NCBI GenBank assembly: GCA_022750205.1
Contig: JAKIWD010000004.1
Location: 1-40,838 of the forward strand
Direction of reading: 5' to 3'
Length of the DNA: 40,838 nt
DNA from: Thermoplasmata archaeon
Lineage (GTDB): Archaea; Thermoplasmatota; Thermoplasmata; Lutacidiplasmatales; UBA184
Position 1 is the stretch's first letter. Each line of letters opens with the position of its first letter. Position numbers and translations under genes: made by a program. Positions 29,801 through 39,600 of the stretch are shown piece after piece. The notes below the pieces were generated by a model, which saw nothing but the letters and a program-made list of their open reading frames with translations, made no database searches and was not told where the DNA came from.

Positions 29801-30877
29801 CTACGTGCGGCCACCCGCGAGGGGGGCTTCGGCGGCCGGAACGGGGCGCGTGAGTGCGGCCCCACATTTCCAGCAGCTCGTCTCGTTCGCGTACACGACC
29901 GCTTGGCAGTTGGGGCAGTGCATCTCAGCGGCGCCCCGGGCCGGCGCGGACCCTTTGGGCGATCCTGCCGGTGGCGAGCCGGTCGAAGGCGAACTGGTCG
30001 CCACGTCCGGAGAGGACGCAGGAGGCGATCCGGGGCCGGCGCCTCCTTGGCGAGCGGCCTCGCGTCGCTTGAAGACGTAATAGATGAGTAGGGCGAGAAA
30101 GAAGACCGCCCCCGGATAGAAGAACATGTCCTGGTACAAGCTCGGGATCACGAGCTCGACCGTGCTGGTGTAGCTGCCCGAAACAGGCCCCTCGATCGCG
30201 CCGTACCCGTTGTTCGGGTCGAGGAAGATCCACGTGAGATTCTGGTCCGGTCCGCTCCGGTACGCCGTCGCGAACTGGAACCACCAGATGTTCGACCCCG
30301 ACAGGGGCTGGTCGAAGTAGACCGTCGAGGGACTCGTCAGGTTCGAGGGAAGCGTGGAATTGGGAGAGTAGAACGGGTAGGGGGTCGGACAGTACGGCGA
30401 ATTATTCCCCGTAGCCCCCACGCAGGTGGTGACGAACAGTTCTACCCAGAGCAATCCGCTCGTGTTCGCGGGCACGTACTGGGGGAATACCTCGACGGAG
30501 AAGTTGTACGTCGCGCCCCCCGCGCCGTCGAACGGGGTAACGTGGGCGTTCTGGAGCACCGAACCCCCATTCCCGTACGGCGCAAAGTTGTCCGAGTTGC
30601 CGAGCGGGCTCGGCTGGCGGACGATCTGGGCCTCCCACAGGGAACCGATCGGGGCGGCAACGAGGAGGACCGCCAATCCCATGATGGCCAGCTGGCGGGG
30701 GCGCTTCCACCCCAGGTAGATGGGGATCGCCAACCCGAAGAACAGGAACGTCGGGATCGAAATGACCGGAGAAAGGAGGAGGAAACTGCCGATCAGCGTG
30801 GCGGTAGCGAGGGCGGCGATGAGGAGCCGCCCGACGGGCTTTCCAACAAAACTCTTAACGGAGTTTCTTTGCTCCAC
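29801..30877 (-). CDS. Membrane protein with extracytoplasmic domain and cytoplasmic zinc ribbon
   Basis: 358-residue protein, family not recognised. Hydrophobic segments at the N-terminus (LLIAALATATLIGSFLLLSP, IPTFLFFGLAIPIYLGW, LAIMGLAVLLVAAPIGSLW) are followed by an outer domain of about 160 residues with many sequons (NFS, NTS, NST, NLT), a fourth span (MFFYPGAVFFLALLIYYVF) and a positively charged FKRREAARQ stop-transfer. The tail is a Ser/Pro/Gly-rich linker plus a single zinc ribbon (CPNCQAVVYANETSCWKCG). It is convergent with the pilin gene (four bases apart) and divergent from apgM, sharing the CTAATAAG element. It resembles the surface protein at 36645-40004 in layout, not in sequence. 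Confidence 0.7.
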   Translation of the reverse strand: MEQRNSVKSFVGKPVGRLLIAALATATLIGSFLLLSPVISIPTFLFFGLAIPIYLGWKRPRQLAIMGLAVLLVAAPIGSLWEAQIVRQPSPLGNSDNFAPYGNGGSVLQNAHVTPFDGAGGATYNFSVEVFPQYVPANTSGLLWVELFVTTCVGATGNNSPYCPTPYPFYSPNSTLPSNLTSPSTVYFDQPLSGSNIWWFQFATAYRSGPDQNLTWIFLDPNNGYGAIEGPVSGSYTSTVELVIPSLYQDMFFYPGAVFFLALLIYYVFKRREAARQGGAGPGSPPASSPDVATSSPSTGSPPAGSPKGSAPARGAAEMHCPNCQAVVYANETSCWKCGAALTRPVPAAEAPLAGGRT

Positions 30878-30903
30878 AGTCGAGGGGACGCGAGTCGGGT
30901 GCT

Positions 30904-30913
30904 CCTAATAAGT
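30904..30913. promoter_or_regulatory. Shared AT-rich element between divergent genes
   Basis: CCTAATAAGT. On the minus strand it is centred 32 bases before GTG 30877. On the plus strand it lies only seven bases from ATG 30916 but 25 bases from GTG 30934, so if it is the apgM TATA box the real start of apgM would be GTG 30934 on a leaderless mRNA. Confidence 0.4.
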
Positions 30914-30915
30914 CG

Positions 30916-32262
30916 ATGGGGGCGAATGGTGTCGTGACACCGGCCGAGGTGCCCCGGCGCGCCCTCATCATCCTCGACGGGCTCGGAGATCGGCCGCATC
31001 CCGAGACCGGCGGCCGAAGTCCGGTCGAGGCCGCGCACACCCCGAATCTGGACCGGCTCTGTGCGACCGGCGCCTTGGGGGCGGTCACCGTCATCGCCCC
31101 GGGGGTGGCGCCGGAATCCGACGCCGGCGTGCTGGCGCTGCTGGGGTACGACCCGATCCACGACTCACCCGGGCGCGGGGTCTTGGAAGCCATGGGGGTC
31201 GGGATCCGCTTGGCCCCGGGCGACGTCGCCTTCCGTCTGAACTTCGCCACGTTCGACGGAGAGGGGAAGATTGCGGACTCTCGCGTGGGCCGGTCGATGG
31301 GGACCAGCGAGTCAAAAGAGCTCGCGCGGGCATTGACGCAATCGGACCTCCTCGGCGACCTCGGTATCCTCGCCGAGGTCCGCGCCACGGTCGGACATCG
31401 GGGCGTGCTCTGGCTCCATCCGACCTCGGGCGGGTCGCTGTCCCCGAACGTGTCGAACTCCGATCCGTTCTACGAGAAGATTGGCGGAATGGGCCAGGCC
31501 AAGCACGTCACCGACCCGCGATCGCTCACGGTGCTGCCCCTCGACCGCTCAACCGAGGCTGCGCGCACGGCCGCCGCCGCGAACCGATTCCTAGAGACCG
31601 CGGCCGCGATTCTTCCCGGCCAATTGGTGAACGCTCGGCGTGCGATCTCGGGCCGGAAGCTCGCCAACGGCCTCCTGCTTCGGAATGCGGGGTCGGTGCC
31701 GGTGGAGGGCCAGGGCCCGCCTTCGTTCGAGAGCAAGTATGGGTTCACCGGCGCCGCCGTGACCGAGATGCCCGTCGAGCGCGGGATCGCGCGGCTCGTC
31801 GGACTCGCCGACCGGTTCGTGGGTCCGATGGGACCGGATCGCGATGCCGCGCTCGAGGAGCGGGCCCGCGTCACGCTGGAGGCGCTGCACGACTACCCGT
31901 TCGTCTACGTGCATCTGAAGGGGCCCGATGAGCCGGGTCACGATGGCCGGGCCGCCGCGAAAATGGAGATTGTCGAGCAGCTCGACCGCTCGTTCTTCGG
32001 GCCATTCGTCAGGGCCGCCGACTGGGGATCGGTCCGGATGGCCGTGACCGCGGACCATGCGACCCCCTGCATCCTCAAGGCTCATGCCGACGATCCCGTA
32101 CCACTCCTCGTCGCAGGTGCCGGGGTGGCGCCGCCCATTGGCGGCGCCGGAACGGGACCACCGGTCAAGTTCGGCGAGCTGGCGGCGGCGGCGGGACGAT
32201 TGGGTGCTCTCCGCGGGTCGGACGTGATGCCCCTGCTGGTTCGGGGCGTTCCGCCCCCATGA
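30916..32262 (+). CDS. apgM: 2,3-bisphosphoglycerate-independent phosphoglycerate mutase, archaeal type
   Basis: 448-residue metalloenzyme of the alkaline phosphatase superfamily that interconverts 3- and 2-phosphoglycerate. Landmarks: ALIILDGLGDRPHPETGG (metal Asp21), the nucleophile region APESDAGVLALLGYDP (Ser68), FRLNFATFDGEGKIADSRVGR, FVYVHLKGPDEPGHDG and MAVTADHATPC (metal ligands). The length and sequence fit the archaeal ApgM group rather than bacterial GpmI. It is the first gene of an operon with trm5 (ATGA overlap) and ppsA, connecting two steps of the lower glycolytic/gluconeogenic path. The start may be GTG 30934 rather than ATG 30916. Confidence 0.95.
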   Translation: MGANGVVTPAEVPRRALIILDGLGDRPHPETGGRSPVEAAHTPNLDRLCATGALGAVTVIAPGVAPESDAGVLALLGYDPIHDSPGRGVLEAMGVGIRLAPGDVAFRLNFATFDGEGKIADSRVGRSMGTSESKELARALTQSDLLGDLGILAEVRATVGHRGVLWLHPTSGGSLSPNVSNSDPFYEKIGGMGQAKHVTDPRSLTVLPLDRSTEAARTAAAANRFLETAAAILPGQLVNARRAISGRKLANGLLLRNAGSVPVEGQGPPSFESKYGFTGAAVTEMPVERGIARLVGLADRFVGPMGPDRDAALEERARVTLEALHDYPFVYVHLKGPDEPGHDGRAAAKMEIVEQLDRSFFGPFVRAADWGSVRMAVTADHATPCILKAHADDPVPLLVAGAGVAPPIGGAGTGPPVKFGELAAAAGRLGALRGSDVMPLLVRGVPPP

Positions 32263-33287
32263 AGAGTCGGGCGCTCGTCGTCCCCCGCGCCCATGCCGAA
32301 GCGGCAAGGAGCCGATTGCGGGAGCGCGGCTGGCTCCGCCCGGATCTCGAGGTCAGCCGGACCGAACTCACCGTTTCCTTCCCGATCGTCGACGCAGCGA
32401 ACCCCCTCGCCGCCGACGGGACGATCGAGGTAGGAGAGTTCCGGCCGACCCGGGTCGCGCCTCGCTCGTACCGGGAGGGAGTCCGAGGCCTCAACGCCGA
32501 GGAACGAAGCCACCTGCCTCGCGCCTTCGATGTGGTGGGCGATGTCGTGTTGATCCGACTCCCCCCGGACCTGGCCGCGCGGGGCCCCGAGGTGGGGGAG
32601 GCGCTCCTGCAGTTCGTCCCGGGTGCCCGGAAGGTGGGGTGGGACCAAGGAGTTCACGGGCCCGAACGGCTGCGCAAGTTGGTGGCGCTCGCGGGCCAGG
32701 GAGCTTGGGCGACCCGCCACCGCGAGAATGGCCTCGAGATCGATGTCGATCCCGAGGTCGCCTACTTCTCCCCGCGGCTCGCCCGGGAGCACGCGAGGGT
32801 CGCCGATCTGGTACGTCCGGGAGAGCGCGTCTTCGACGTCTGTTGTGGCGTCGGACCGTTCGCGTTGACGATCGCCCGGGACGGCAACGCCGCGACGGTC
32901 ATCGGGATCGACGTGAATCCTGCGGCGATCGCACTATTGCGGTCGAACGCGCAGCGCCTCGGGTTCACCGACCGGATCCGCGCGGAAGTGGCGGACCTGA
33001 CCGACTTTCTGCCTCACGCGGGCACCGCGGATCGCGTGATCTTCAATCTTCCCCGCGAAGGAATTAAGTATCTTACCTCGGTGAGCGAGGCGGTGGGACG
33101 TGGCGGCACGCTCCACTTCTACGAAGTGATCGATCGCAGCGCAGCCGAGCGGCGCCCCGGCGAATTGATCGCGACGGTGGGCGGACCGGAGACCTGGTCG
33201 GCCGAAGCCTCACGGGTCGTGCATCCCTACTCCCCCAGTTCGGACCTCGTCGCGCAGACGCTCCACCGGCGAACCGCGAGCGCCTGA
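32259..33287 (+). CDS. trm5: tRNA (guanine37-N1)-methyltransferase Trm5-like
   Basis: 342-residue class I methyltransferase that methylates G37 next to the anticodon. The N-terminal ~70 residues resemble the D1 recognition domain of Trm5; a D2-like segment follows with AFDVVGDVVLIRLP. The SAM motif is VFDVCCGVGPFALTIARDG (191-209), then VIGIDVNPAAIALLRSN, and the catalytic-region motif is FNLPREGIKYL (262-272). NLP fits Trm5; the related Taw2 enzyme of wyosine synthesis remains an alternative, because the two families are close. It overlaps apgM by ATGA and ppsA by one base (TGATG), so the three are translationally coupled. Confidence 0.87.
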   Translation: MKSRALVVPRAHAEAARSRLRERGWLRPDLEVSRTELTVSFPIVDAANPLAADGTIEVGEFRPTRVAPRSYREGVRGLNAEERSHLPRAFDVVGDVVLIRLPPDLAARGPEVGEALLQFVPGARKVGWDQGVHGPERLRKLVALAGQGAWATRHRENGLEIDVDPEVAYFSPRLAREHARVADLVRPGERVFDVCCGVGPFALTIARDGNAATVIGIDVNPAAIALLRSNAQRLGFTDRIRAEVADLTDFLPHAGTADRVIFNLPREGIKYLTSVSEAVGRGGTLHFYEVIDRSAAERRPGELIATVGGPETWSAEASRVVHPYSPSSDLVAQTLHRRTASA

Positions 33288-35647
33288 TGCCGCAGATCGT
33301 CAACCTCGCCGAGGTCTCCGACGCGGACATCGCGCTCGTCGGAGGCAAAGCGGGCAAGCTCGGCGAGATGGTTCGGCAAGGACTCCCGGTCCCGCCGGGC
33401 TTCGTCGTGACGACCGACGCCTTCAGCGCCTTCGTCGAAGCGACCGTACTCAAGGCCGAGATCCCCGGCGCGCTCGAGACGCTCGACGTCGACCGACCGG
33501 ACAGCATCGATTCGGTGGCCAAGCGCATCCGCGACCGGTTCGAATCGACGGAGTTCCCGCCGGAGCTGCGTGCGGAGATCGAGGCCGCCTTTGCCGCGTA
33601 TTCGCGCGAACACAACGCCCGGTTCTCGGCGGTGCGCTCCTCGGCGACGGCCGAGGACTTGGAAGGCGCATCGTTCGCCGGCCTCCAGGAGACGTACCTC
33701 AACGTGACCGGGATCGACCAGATCCTCACCTCGATCCGAAAGTGCTGGGGGTCGTTGTTCACCGCGCGTGTCCTCGTCTATCGCGCCCGTAAAGGGTTCG
33801 ATCATTCGTCCGTCAAGCTCGCGGTCGTCGTCCAGAAGATGGTCGACTCCGTCGTGAGCGGCATCCTGTTCACGCGCGACCCGAACACCGGCGAGAACCA
33901 CATGATCATCGAGGCCGGCTGGGGCCTCGGCGAGGCGATCGTCGGGGGCGAGGTCACTCCGGATCACTACGTCGTGGATGGCGCCACCCAGCGGATCGTG
34001 CAAAAGCAGCTCTCCGAGCAAGCGTTCCGTCTCGTGCGGGACCCGGCCGGCGGCAACCTGCGCCAGGACATCCCGGAACGGGAACGGTCGGTGCAGAAGC
34101 TACCGGACGATCAGATCCTGCGGCTTGCGTCGCTGGCCCGTGTCATCGAGTCGCATTATCGCCGACCGATGGACGTCGAATGGTGTGCCGATGCGGCCTC
34201 GCTGTACATCGTCCAGGCGCGCCCCGTGACGACCATCCCCGGAAATCCGCAAACCTCGACCTCCGCTCCCCCGGGTAACCTGACCAACCCCCGGACGGCT
34301 CCCCCCGCGCCCCGGAGCGAGGAAAGTGGGCCCGACCTGATCCCCTTGGTCAAAGGGTTCGGGGCCAGCCCCGGGATCGCCGGCGGGGTCGCGCGCCTCC
34401 TTCGCAAGGCGGCGGAGATGGGCAAGCTGCAACCCGGTGAGATTCTCGTCACGACGATGACGACGCCCGATATGGTACCCGCGATGGCGCGGGCCGCCGG
34501 GATCGTCACCGACGAGGGCGGCATGACGTGTCATGCCGCGATCGTTTCGCGGGAGCTCGGCGTTCCGTGCGTCGTGGGCACCCGCTCCGCGACGAAGGTC
34601 ATCTCCGAAGGGACCGAGATCACCGTGGACGGAAGGGCCGGAGCGGTCTATCCCGGCCTCTCCCACGCCCGCAAGGCGGCGGCCTCGACCCCCATCGCGC
34701 ACTCGGGCGGGGGCGAACACTCCAGCCCGGTCACCGCGACGAAGATCTATGTGAACGTCGGCGTCCCGGAGAAGGCGGCGGAGTACGCACGCCTGCCCGT
34801 CCAGGGTGTCGGGCTCCTCCGCATCGAGTTCATTTTCACGGCCCACGTCCGCGAGCACCCACTTTCGCTCATCAAGCGGGGGAAGGGACCGGAGCTCGTG
34901 GACCGGCTCGCCGCGGGTCTTGCAACCGTTTGTGAGGCCTTCGCCCCGCGCCCCGTCATCATCCGAACCTCCGACTTCAAGACCAACGAGTACCGGGGGA
35001 TGCCCGGAGGCGCCGAGTTCGAGCCGTCCGAAGAGAATCCGATGATCGGCTGGCGCGGTTGTTCGCGGTACATTTCGCCCGTCTACCGCCCCGCATTCCT
35101 GCTCGAGCTCGAGGCGATCCACCGCATCCGGACCGATAAGGGGCTCAAGAACGCCCACGTGATGCTCCCGTTCGTCCGCAACACCTGGGAGCTCGAACAG
35201 ATCGCCGAGATGTTCAAGGAGAAAGGGCTACGGCGCTCCCGGGACTTCCAGTTGTACCTGATGGCCGAAGTACCCTCGACGGTACTAATGGCCCGTGAGT
35301 TCGCCAAACACTGTGACGGCTTTTCCATCGGATCCAACGATCTCACCCAGCTCGTCCTCGGGGCGGACCGGGACTCCGAGACCCTCGGACGGATGGGCTA
35401 CTTCGACGAGCGCGACCCGGCGGTGCTCCGCGCCATCGAGCTCCTGATCGAGGGCGCACACGAGGCCGGGCGCACCGTCGGGATCTGCGGACAGGGACCG
35501 AGCGTGTATCCGGAGTTCGCCGAGTTCCTCGTGCGCCAGGGGATCGACTCGATCTCGCTCAACGGCGACACCGTCGTCTCGACCATCCGCTCGATCGCCT
35601 CCCTCGAACAGCGCATGAAGCTCGAGGGGATGCGGCGGCCCCGCTAG
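33287..35647 (+). CDS. ppsA: Phosphoenolpyruvate synthase
   Basis: 786-residue three-domain enzyme that makes phosphoenolpyruvate from pyruvate and ATP, releasing AMP and phosphate. N-terminal ATP-grasp domain: VGGKAGKLGEMVRQGLPVPP, RSSATAEDLEGASFAGLQET, IEAGWGLGEAIVGGEVTPDHY. Central phosphohistidine domain: GGMTCHAAIVSRELGVPCVVG, with His at about residue 415. C-terminal PEP-binding TIM barrel: GVGLLRIEFIF, EENPMIGWRGCSRYI, FSIGSNDLTQLVLGADRD and the active-site Cys in VGICGQGPS. Length matches other archaeal PpsA. The gene ends in a four-base convergent overlap with the acetyltransferase. It supplies gluconeogenesis, matching apgM in the same operon. Confidence 0.96.
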   Translation: MPQIVNLAEVSDADIALVGGKAGKLGEMVRQGLPVPPGFVVTTDAFSAFVEATVLKAEIPGALETLDVDRPDSIDSVAKRIRDRFESTEFPPELRAEIEAAFAAYSREHNARFSAVRSSATAEDLEGASFAGLQETYLNVTGIDQILTSIRKCWGSLFTARVLVYRARKGFDHSSVKLAVVVQKMVDSVVSGILFTRDPNTGENHMIIEAGWGLGEAIVGGEVTPDHYVVDGATQRIVQKQLSEQAFRLVRDPAGGNLRQDIPERERSVQKLPDDQILRLASLARVIESHYRRPMDVEWCADAASLYIVQARPVTTIPGNPQTSTSAPPGNLTNPRTAPPAPRSEESGPDLIPLVKGFGASPGIAGGVARLLRKAAEMGKLQPGEILVTTMTTPDMVPAMARAAGIVTDEGGMTCHAAIVSRELGVPCVVGTRSATKVISEGTEITVDGRAGAVYPGLSHARKAAASTPIAHSGGGEHSSPVTATKIYVNVGVPEKAAEYARLPVQGVGLLRIEFIFTAHVREHPLSLIKRGKGPELVDRLAAGLATVCEAFAPRPVIIRTSDFKTNEYRGMPGGAEFEPSEENPMIGWRGCSRYISPVYRPAFLLELEAIHRIRTDKGLKNAHVMLPFVRNTWELEQIAEMFKEKGLRRSRDFQLYLMAEVPSTVLMAREFAKHCDGFSIGSNDLTQLVLGADRDSETLGRMGYFDERDPAVLRAIELLIEGAHEAGRTVGICGQGPSVYPEFAEFLVRQGIDSISLNGDTVVSTIRSIASLEQRMKLEGMRRPR

Positions 35648-36486
35648 CGGGTTCGCCGCGGCGGTCGCCAGCGGGGGGGCGACATCGCACCGCCCGTCGG
35701 GAGCGCCAGCTCCGCGTTCCGGGGAAGCTCGTAGACCCCGTAGGTCCTCACCGTCTGAAATCCCAATAGCCGCAGTCGGGCGGTGAGCCGGGGACTGTCC
35801 GAGTGCATGGCGACCAGTCGACCGGCCGGGATCGAGCGGGCGAGCGCCGCCCGGACGAGCGCGGACGCGGCGCCCTGGCCCCGCGCGGCCGGTTGGGTCG
35901 CCACAGCGTGTACTCCCGTGAGCCCCCGGTGCGTGTGAACGAGCGCCGCGGCGATCGGACCCCTCGCACCGTCCGCCAGCAAGGGAACGAGTTCTTCCTC
36001 GGGGTTCGGCCGCTCCCAGGCCACCTGGACCGATCGGCGGAACTCGTCCCGTTCGCGCGCCCCGACCCAGAAGTCGACGACCACATCGAGGTCCGACGGT
36101 CGGGCTTCGCGGACAACGGGCGAGGCCGGGCCAGTGCCCGGGTCGACGGCGGTGGCAAGCAGCAGCTCGTGGGCCTCTTCCCGCAACTTGAAGCCCAGAG
36201 AGGTGAGGGTGCGATCGATGTGCGGCAGCGTGGGCTGCCGTGCGCGGACCTCGGGCCGCAAGGCGCGCTGGAAGTAGTGGTCCAGCGCCCGCTCGAAGAA
36301 ACCGGATTGTCGATCCGCTGAAACTCGAACGTCTTGAATGAAATTGAATCGCGGGACCGCGATCCTCTCATGCGTGACGAGGCGGGCCCCCGCCGTCTCG
36401 AAGGTGTACCCTCCCAGCGTGTGGATGAACGCCCGCTCTTCCTCCAACGCGTGTTCGATGCGGGATTCTTCGTGCACAACGGACAT
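35644..36486 (-). CDS. GNAT family acetyltransferase
   Basis: 280-residue protein with a GNAT domain in the C-terminal half. The acetyl-CoA pyrophosphate-binding motif is VHAVATQPAARGQGAASALVRAAL, followed by a typical final strand (FQTVRTYGVYEL). The N-terminal half (about 1-125) looks like a degenerate second GNAT unit or substrate-binding domain, with an RVSADRQSGFFERALDHYF helix. The acceptor (amino acid, polyamine or protein N-terminus) cannot be inferred. ATG start with TATA-like AGATAAG (36513-36519, minus strand) centred 30 bases upstream, consistent with a leaderless mRNA. It is divergent from the large surface protein. Confidence 0.83.
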   Translation of the reverse strand: MSVVHEESRIEHALEEERAFIHTLGGYTFETAGARLVTHERIAVPRFNFIQDVRVSADRQSGFFERALDHYFQRALRPEVRARQPTLPHIDRTLTSLGFKLREEAHELLLATAVDPGTGPASPVVREARPSDLDVVVDFWVGARERDEFRRSVQVAWERPNPEEELVPLLADGARGPIAAALVHTHRGLTGVHAVATQPAARGQGAASALVRAALARSIPAGRLVAMHSDSPRLTARLRLLGFQTVRTYGVYELPRNAELALPTGGAMSPPRWRPPRRTR

Positions 36487-36512
36487 GCGACGCCCCGCGC
36501 TAGCCCCGCGGG

Positions 36513-36519
36513 CTTATCT
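36513..36519 (-). promoter_or_regulatory. TATA-like element for the GNAT gene
   Basis: AGATAAG on the minus strand, centred 30 bases before ATG 36486, in an otherwise GC-rich context. Confidence 0.45.
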
Positions 36520-36611
36520 GGCGTCGGGAGCCGGAGCGGGAGCCTGCGCCAGACCGACCTCGCTGCTCGCCGGTCGCTCGAGGATAAATCCCCTCGATTC
36601 GAATGACATGG

Positions 36612-36618
36612 TTTTTAT
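36612..36618 (+). promoter_or_regulatory. TATA box that fixes the start of the large surface protein
   Basis: TTTTTATA (36611-36618), the best TATA match in the window, is centred 30 bases before GTG 36645. It lies inside the longer open frame that begins at ATG 36603, so that upstream ATG would be untranscribed and GTG 36645 becomes the likely start of a leaderless transcript. Confidence 0.6.
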
Positions 36619-36644
36619 ACCCCCACTCCCCCTTTATTTCGTCC

Positions 36645-39600
36645 GTGGACCTTTTTCGCACCCCTCTGGGTAGTGGAGGGACGCGTCGCCAATTTACGGA
36701 ACGGTTCGGCCCCTGGCTGTTGATCGCGTTGGCGGGGGTGCTCCTGGCGGGCGGGCTCGGCCTGAGCTCGTTCAGTGGCCACGCGGCCCCAGGAGGCCTC
36801 TCCGCGCCGCATCCGGCGGGTACCCACCTCGCCCCAGCGGTTCACATCGTCCCGCTCTCGCACGGCGATCTGGTCGTTTCGGCCACCAACTCCCCCTTCC
36901 TGATCAGCCCCGCGACCACGGGTTCGAACGTCTATCAACAGGGGGGTAACATCACGGTCTTGGCCGGCGGCACGCTGATCGTCCGCTCGATCACGCTCCA
37001 GTTCGTCCAGTTCATCGGAGCCACGGGAGACGCGCTCCAACGCTCCAGCCACCTGTACACTTTCGTTGACCAGGGGACGGTCCAGCTCGTGAACGCCTCG
37101 CTGACGACCGACGTCCAGATCCTCAACGCGTACCCGAAGTTGACGCTCAACATCTCGAGTGGCGGTCAGTTCGCCCTCACCAACAGCACCTTCGACTTCC
37201 CGGGCTGGGTCTCCGTTTATGGCTCCGGCTCGCTGCTCAACGCCACCCACAGCCTGATCACGGGCGATCGCGAGGTCGGCAACCTCACCGAGAACATCAC
37301 CATCCAGCGGGACACCCTCTTCGCCCCGTCCCTCGCGGTGAGCGGCGGGGCCCACGCCTTCCTCGGCGCCTCGGCCTGGGCGAGCACCTACGCCGACAAC
37401 ATCACTGCGTCCGGTCGGCCGGGCCTCAATCCGGTCACCTCCAACCAGGGTCAGGCGATCAACCAGACCACGGGCGCGACCTGGAACATCTGGACCACGT
37501 GGACGGACTCGGAGAACCTCTCCCGGGACCTGCTGTACCCGTCCGTGAGCACCGGATGGTTGCAGTTCAACTACTCGACCTCCGTCAGTCAGACCGCCAC
37601 GGGAAACTCGGTGGGGTACGGCGCGAGCTACCCGCTCCCCGCCATTGAGTTCAACAGCGCGTTCGTCTACCTCAACGTCTCCCTCACTCCGGCAGTGATC
37701 GCGGCGATCAACGCCGGCGGCATTCCTTCGTTCCTCGAAGCGACGGGCGCGTTCGGCAACACCGCCACCCTGGGCGTCACGCTGGGGACCACCGGGGCGG
37801 TGGCCTCCGTGGACATCTCGGCCGTCTCCTTCCACCTCGTGACGGACCTCGACTACAACATGACCGTCTCGGGGTCGGGCTCGATCTTGACCGCCGTGGA
37901 CTCCAGCCTCGACCTGAACTGGAACCTCACGCCGGGCTCGGTAGTGCCCGCCGGGTTCTACCCCCCCTCCAGTTGGGGCTCCAACAAGCTGCTCGTGAGC
38001 GACGCCTCGGCTGCCTACCTCGCCAACCTCACGATCCCCGTGAGCCGGGGCGGCGTCTTCTGGAACCAGTCCGCGGTCCTTCCCGACGCCAGCTCCACGG
38101 TGAACTTCTACCGATGGAGCGAGGTGCCCGTCGTCGCGGCCAACTCGGTGCCGATCGCCGGAGCCCATCTCACCGCGTTCTACGCGTACGACAACAGCCA
38201 GGCGAACAACGCCACGGCCACCGCGCTCAACAACCTCCCCGTCTCGGACCCGGAGCTGGCGAGCTACGCCGCGACCGCCGGCGGGGGCGACTACGGCACG
38301 ACCGGCCCCTTCGGCAACGGCCAGCTTCTCCTCGCTTCGACCGTCCTGTCACAGAGCTCGCTCCCCGACGGCGTGTACCTGGGCGGCTACCACGTCGCCG
38401 TCGCGCTCGCTGGCGGCGGTGCGGGCGCCACGAAATGGGGCTACGCCTCGGTCGCGGCGTACCCCTCGGACATGAACCCGGCCGGGCCGGACGTGGCCGC
38501 TGCGTTTGACTTCCCGACCTACGCCCCCTCCCTCGCCGTGAGCGATCTGACGGTCAACGTCGACGGGGCGCCCGTCGCGGCCGTCACGCTGGGCCAGACG
38601 GTCAACGTCACCGCCACGGTCAAGGATTCCGGCTCCGGACCCGTCGCCACGTTCGCCGTGACCCTGACCTACGTGCAGAAGTCGCCGCTGCCGGCCGTGG
38701 TCATCGCCGGGCCGGAGAACTTCAGCGCGCTCGCCGCGGGCAATTCCCAGGTCGTCAGCTTCAGCTGGAAGACGAATGAATCGGTTCTCGGCGATTTCGG
38801 CTTCTACAACGGGACGTTCGCCCTGGACGCGGCGTGGAACGGCGGCACCGGGCCCAACGCGGGTACCACTACCTATGCGTTCACGATCCCGCTCGCCCCT
38901 TCGCAGATCACGCTGACCATCCAGCCGCCCGGCCAGCCGCTCAAGCCCGGGACGGCCTACGTCGTCCTCGGCGAGGTCATGTTCAACGGTTCGGGCCAGA
39001 GCACGATCAACCTGACCGCCATCGCTCCGAACGGCGACCGCTACCAGATCGGCGCGATCCAGACCGAGCACGGCTCGTTCCTGATCGACATTGAGGTGAC
39101 CTCGACGATGCCCTCGGGGACGTACGCGATCAACGCGAGCGCGGCGTACGACCAGCGCACGGTCTACGTGCTCGCCCCGGCGGCGTTCAGCATCGCCTCG
39201 ACGGCGACGACCAACTCCAACTTCCTGACCCAGACGTTCCTCGGGCTGCCGGTGTTCCTCTGGATCATCATCGTGGCCGCCATCTGCGCGGCGATCGGGA
39301 TCTTCTTCTTCGTCGTGCGCCGCCAGGCGCGCGGCAAGCTCGTCGAGTGCGGGGAATGCGGCCAGCTCATCCCCGAGGACGCGACCGTCTGCCCCAAGTG
39401 CGGCGCCGAGTTCGAGAGCGACCTCGTGCGCTGCAGCCGGTGCGGCTCGACGATCCCGGCCAACTCCCAGGTCTGTCCGGAGTGCGCGGCGCAGCTGATC
39501 GGCAAGCCCGAGGAAGGCGCGCGGGACCCCGAGCGCCAGGGCTACAATGACTTCGTCGAGCGGTTCCGTGCCGAGGCCCGCAAGGAGCTCGGCGACAACT

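Noticed and set aside
36615-38168. 517-residue open frame on the minus strand across the large surface protein
   Set aside because: Same shadow composition (Arg, Gly, Val, Asp-rich, no hydrophobic core pattern).
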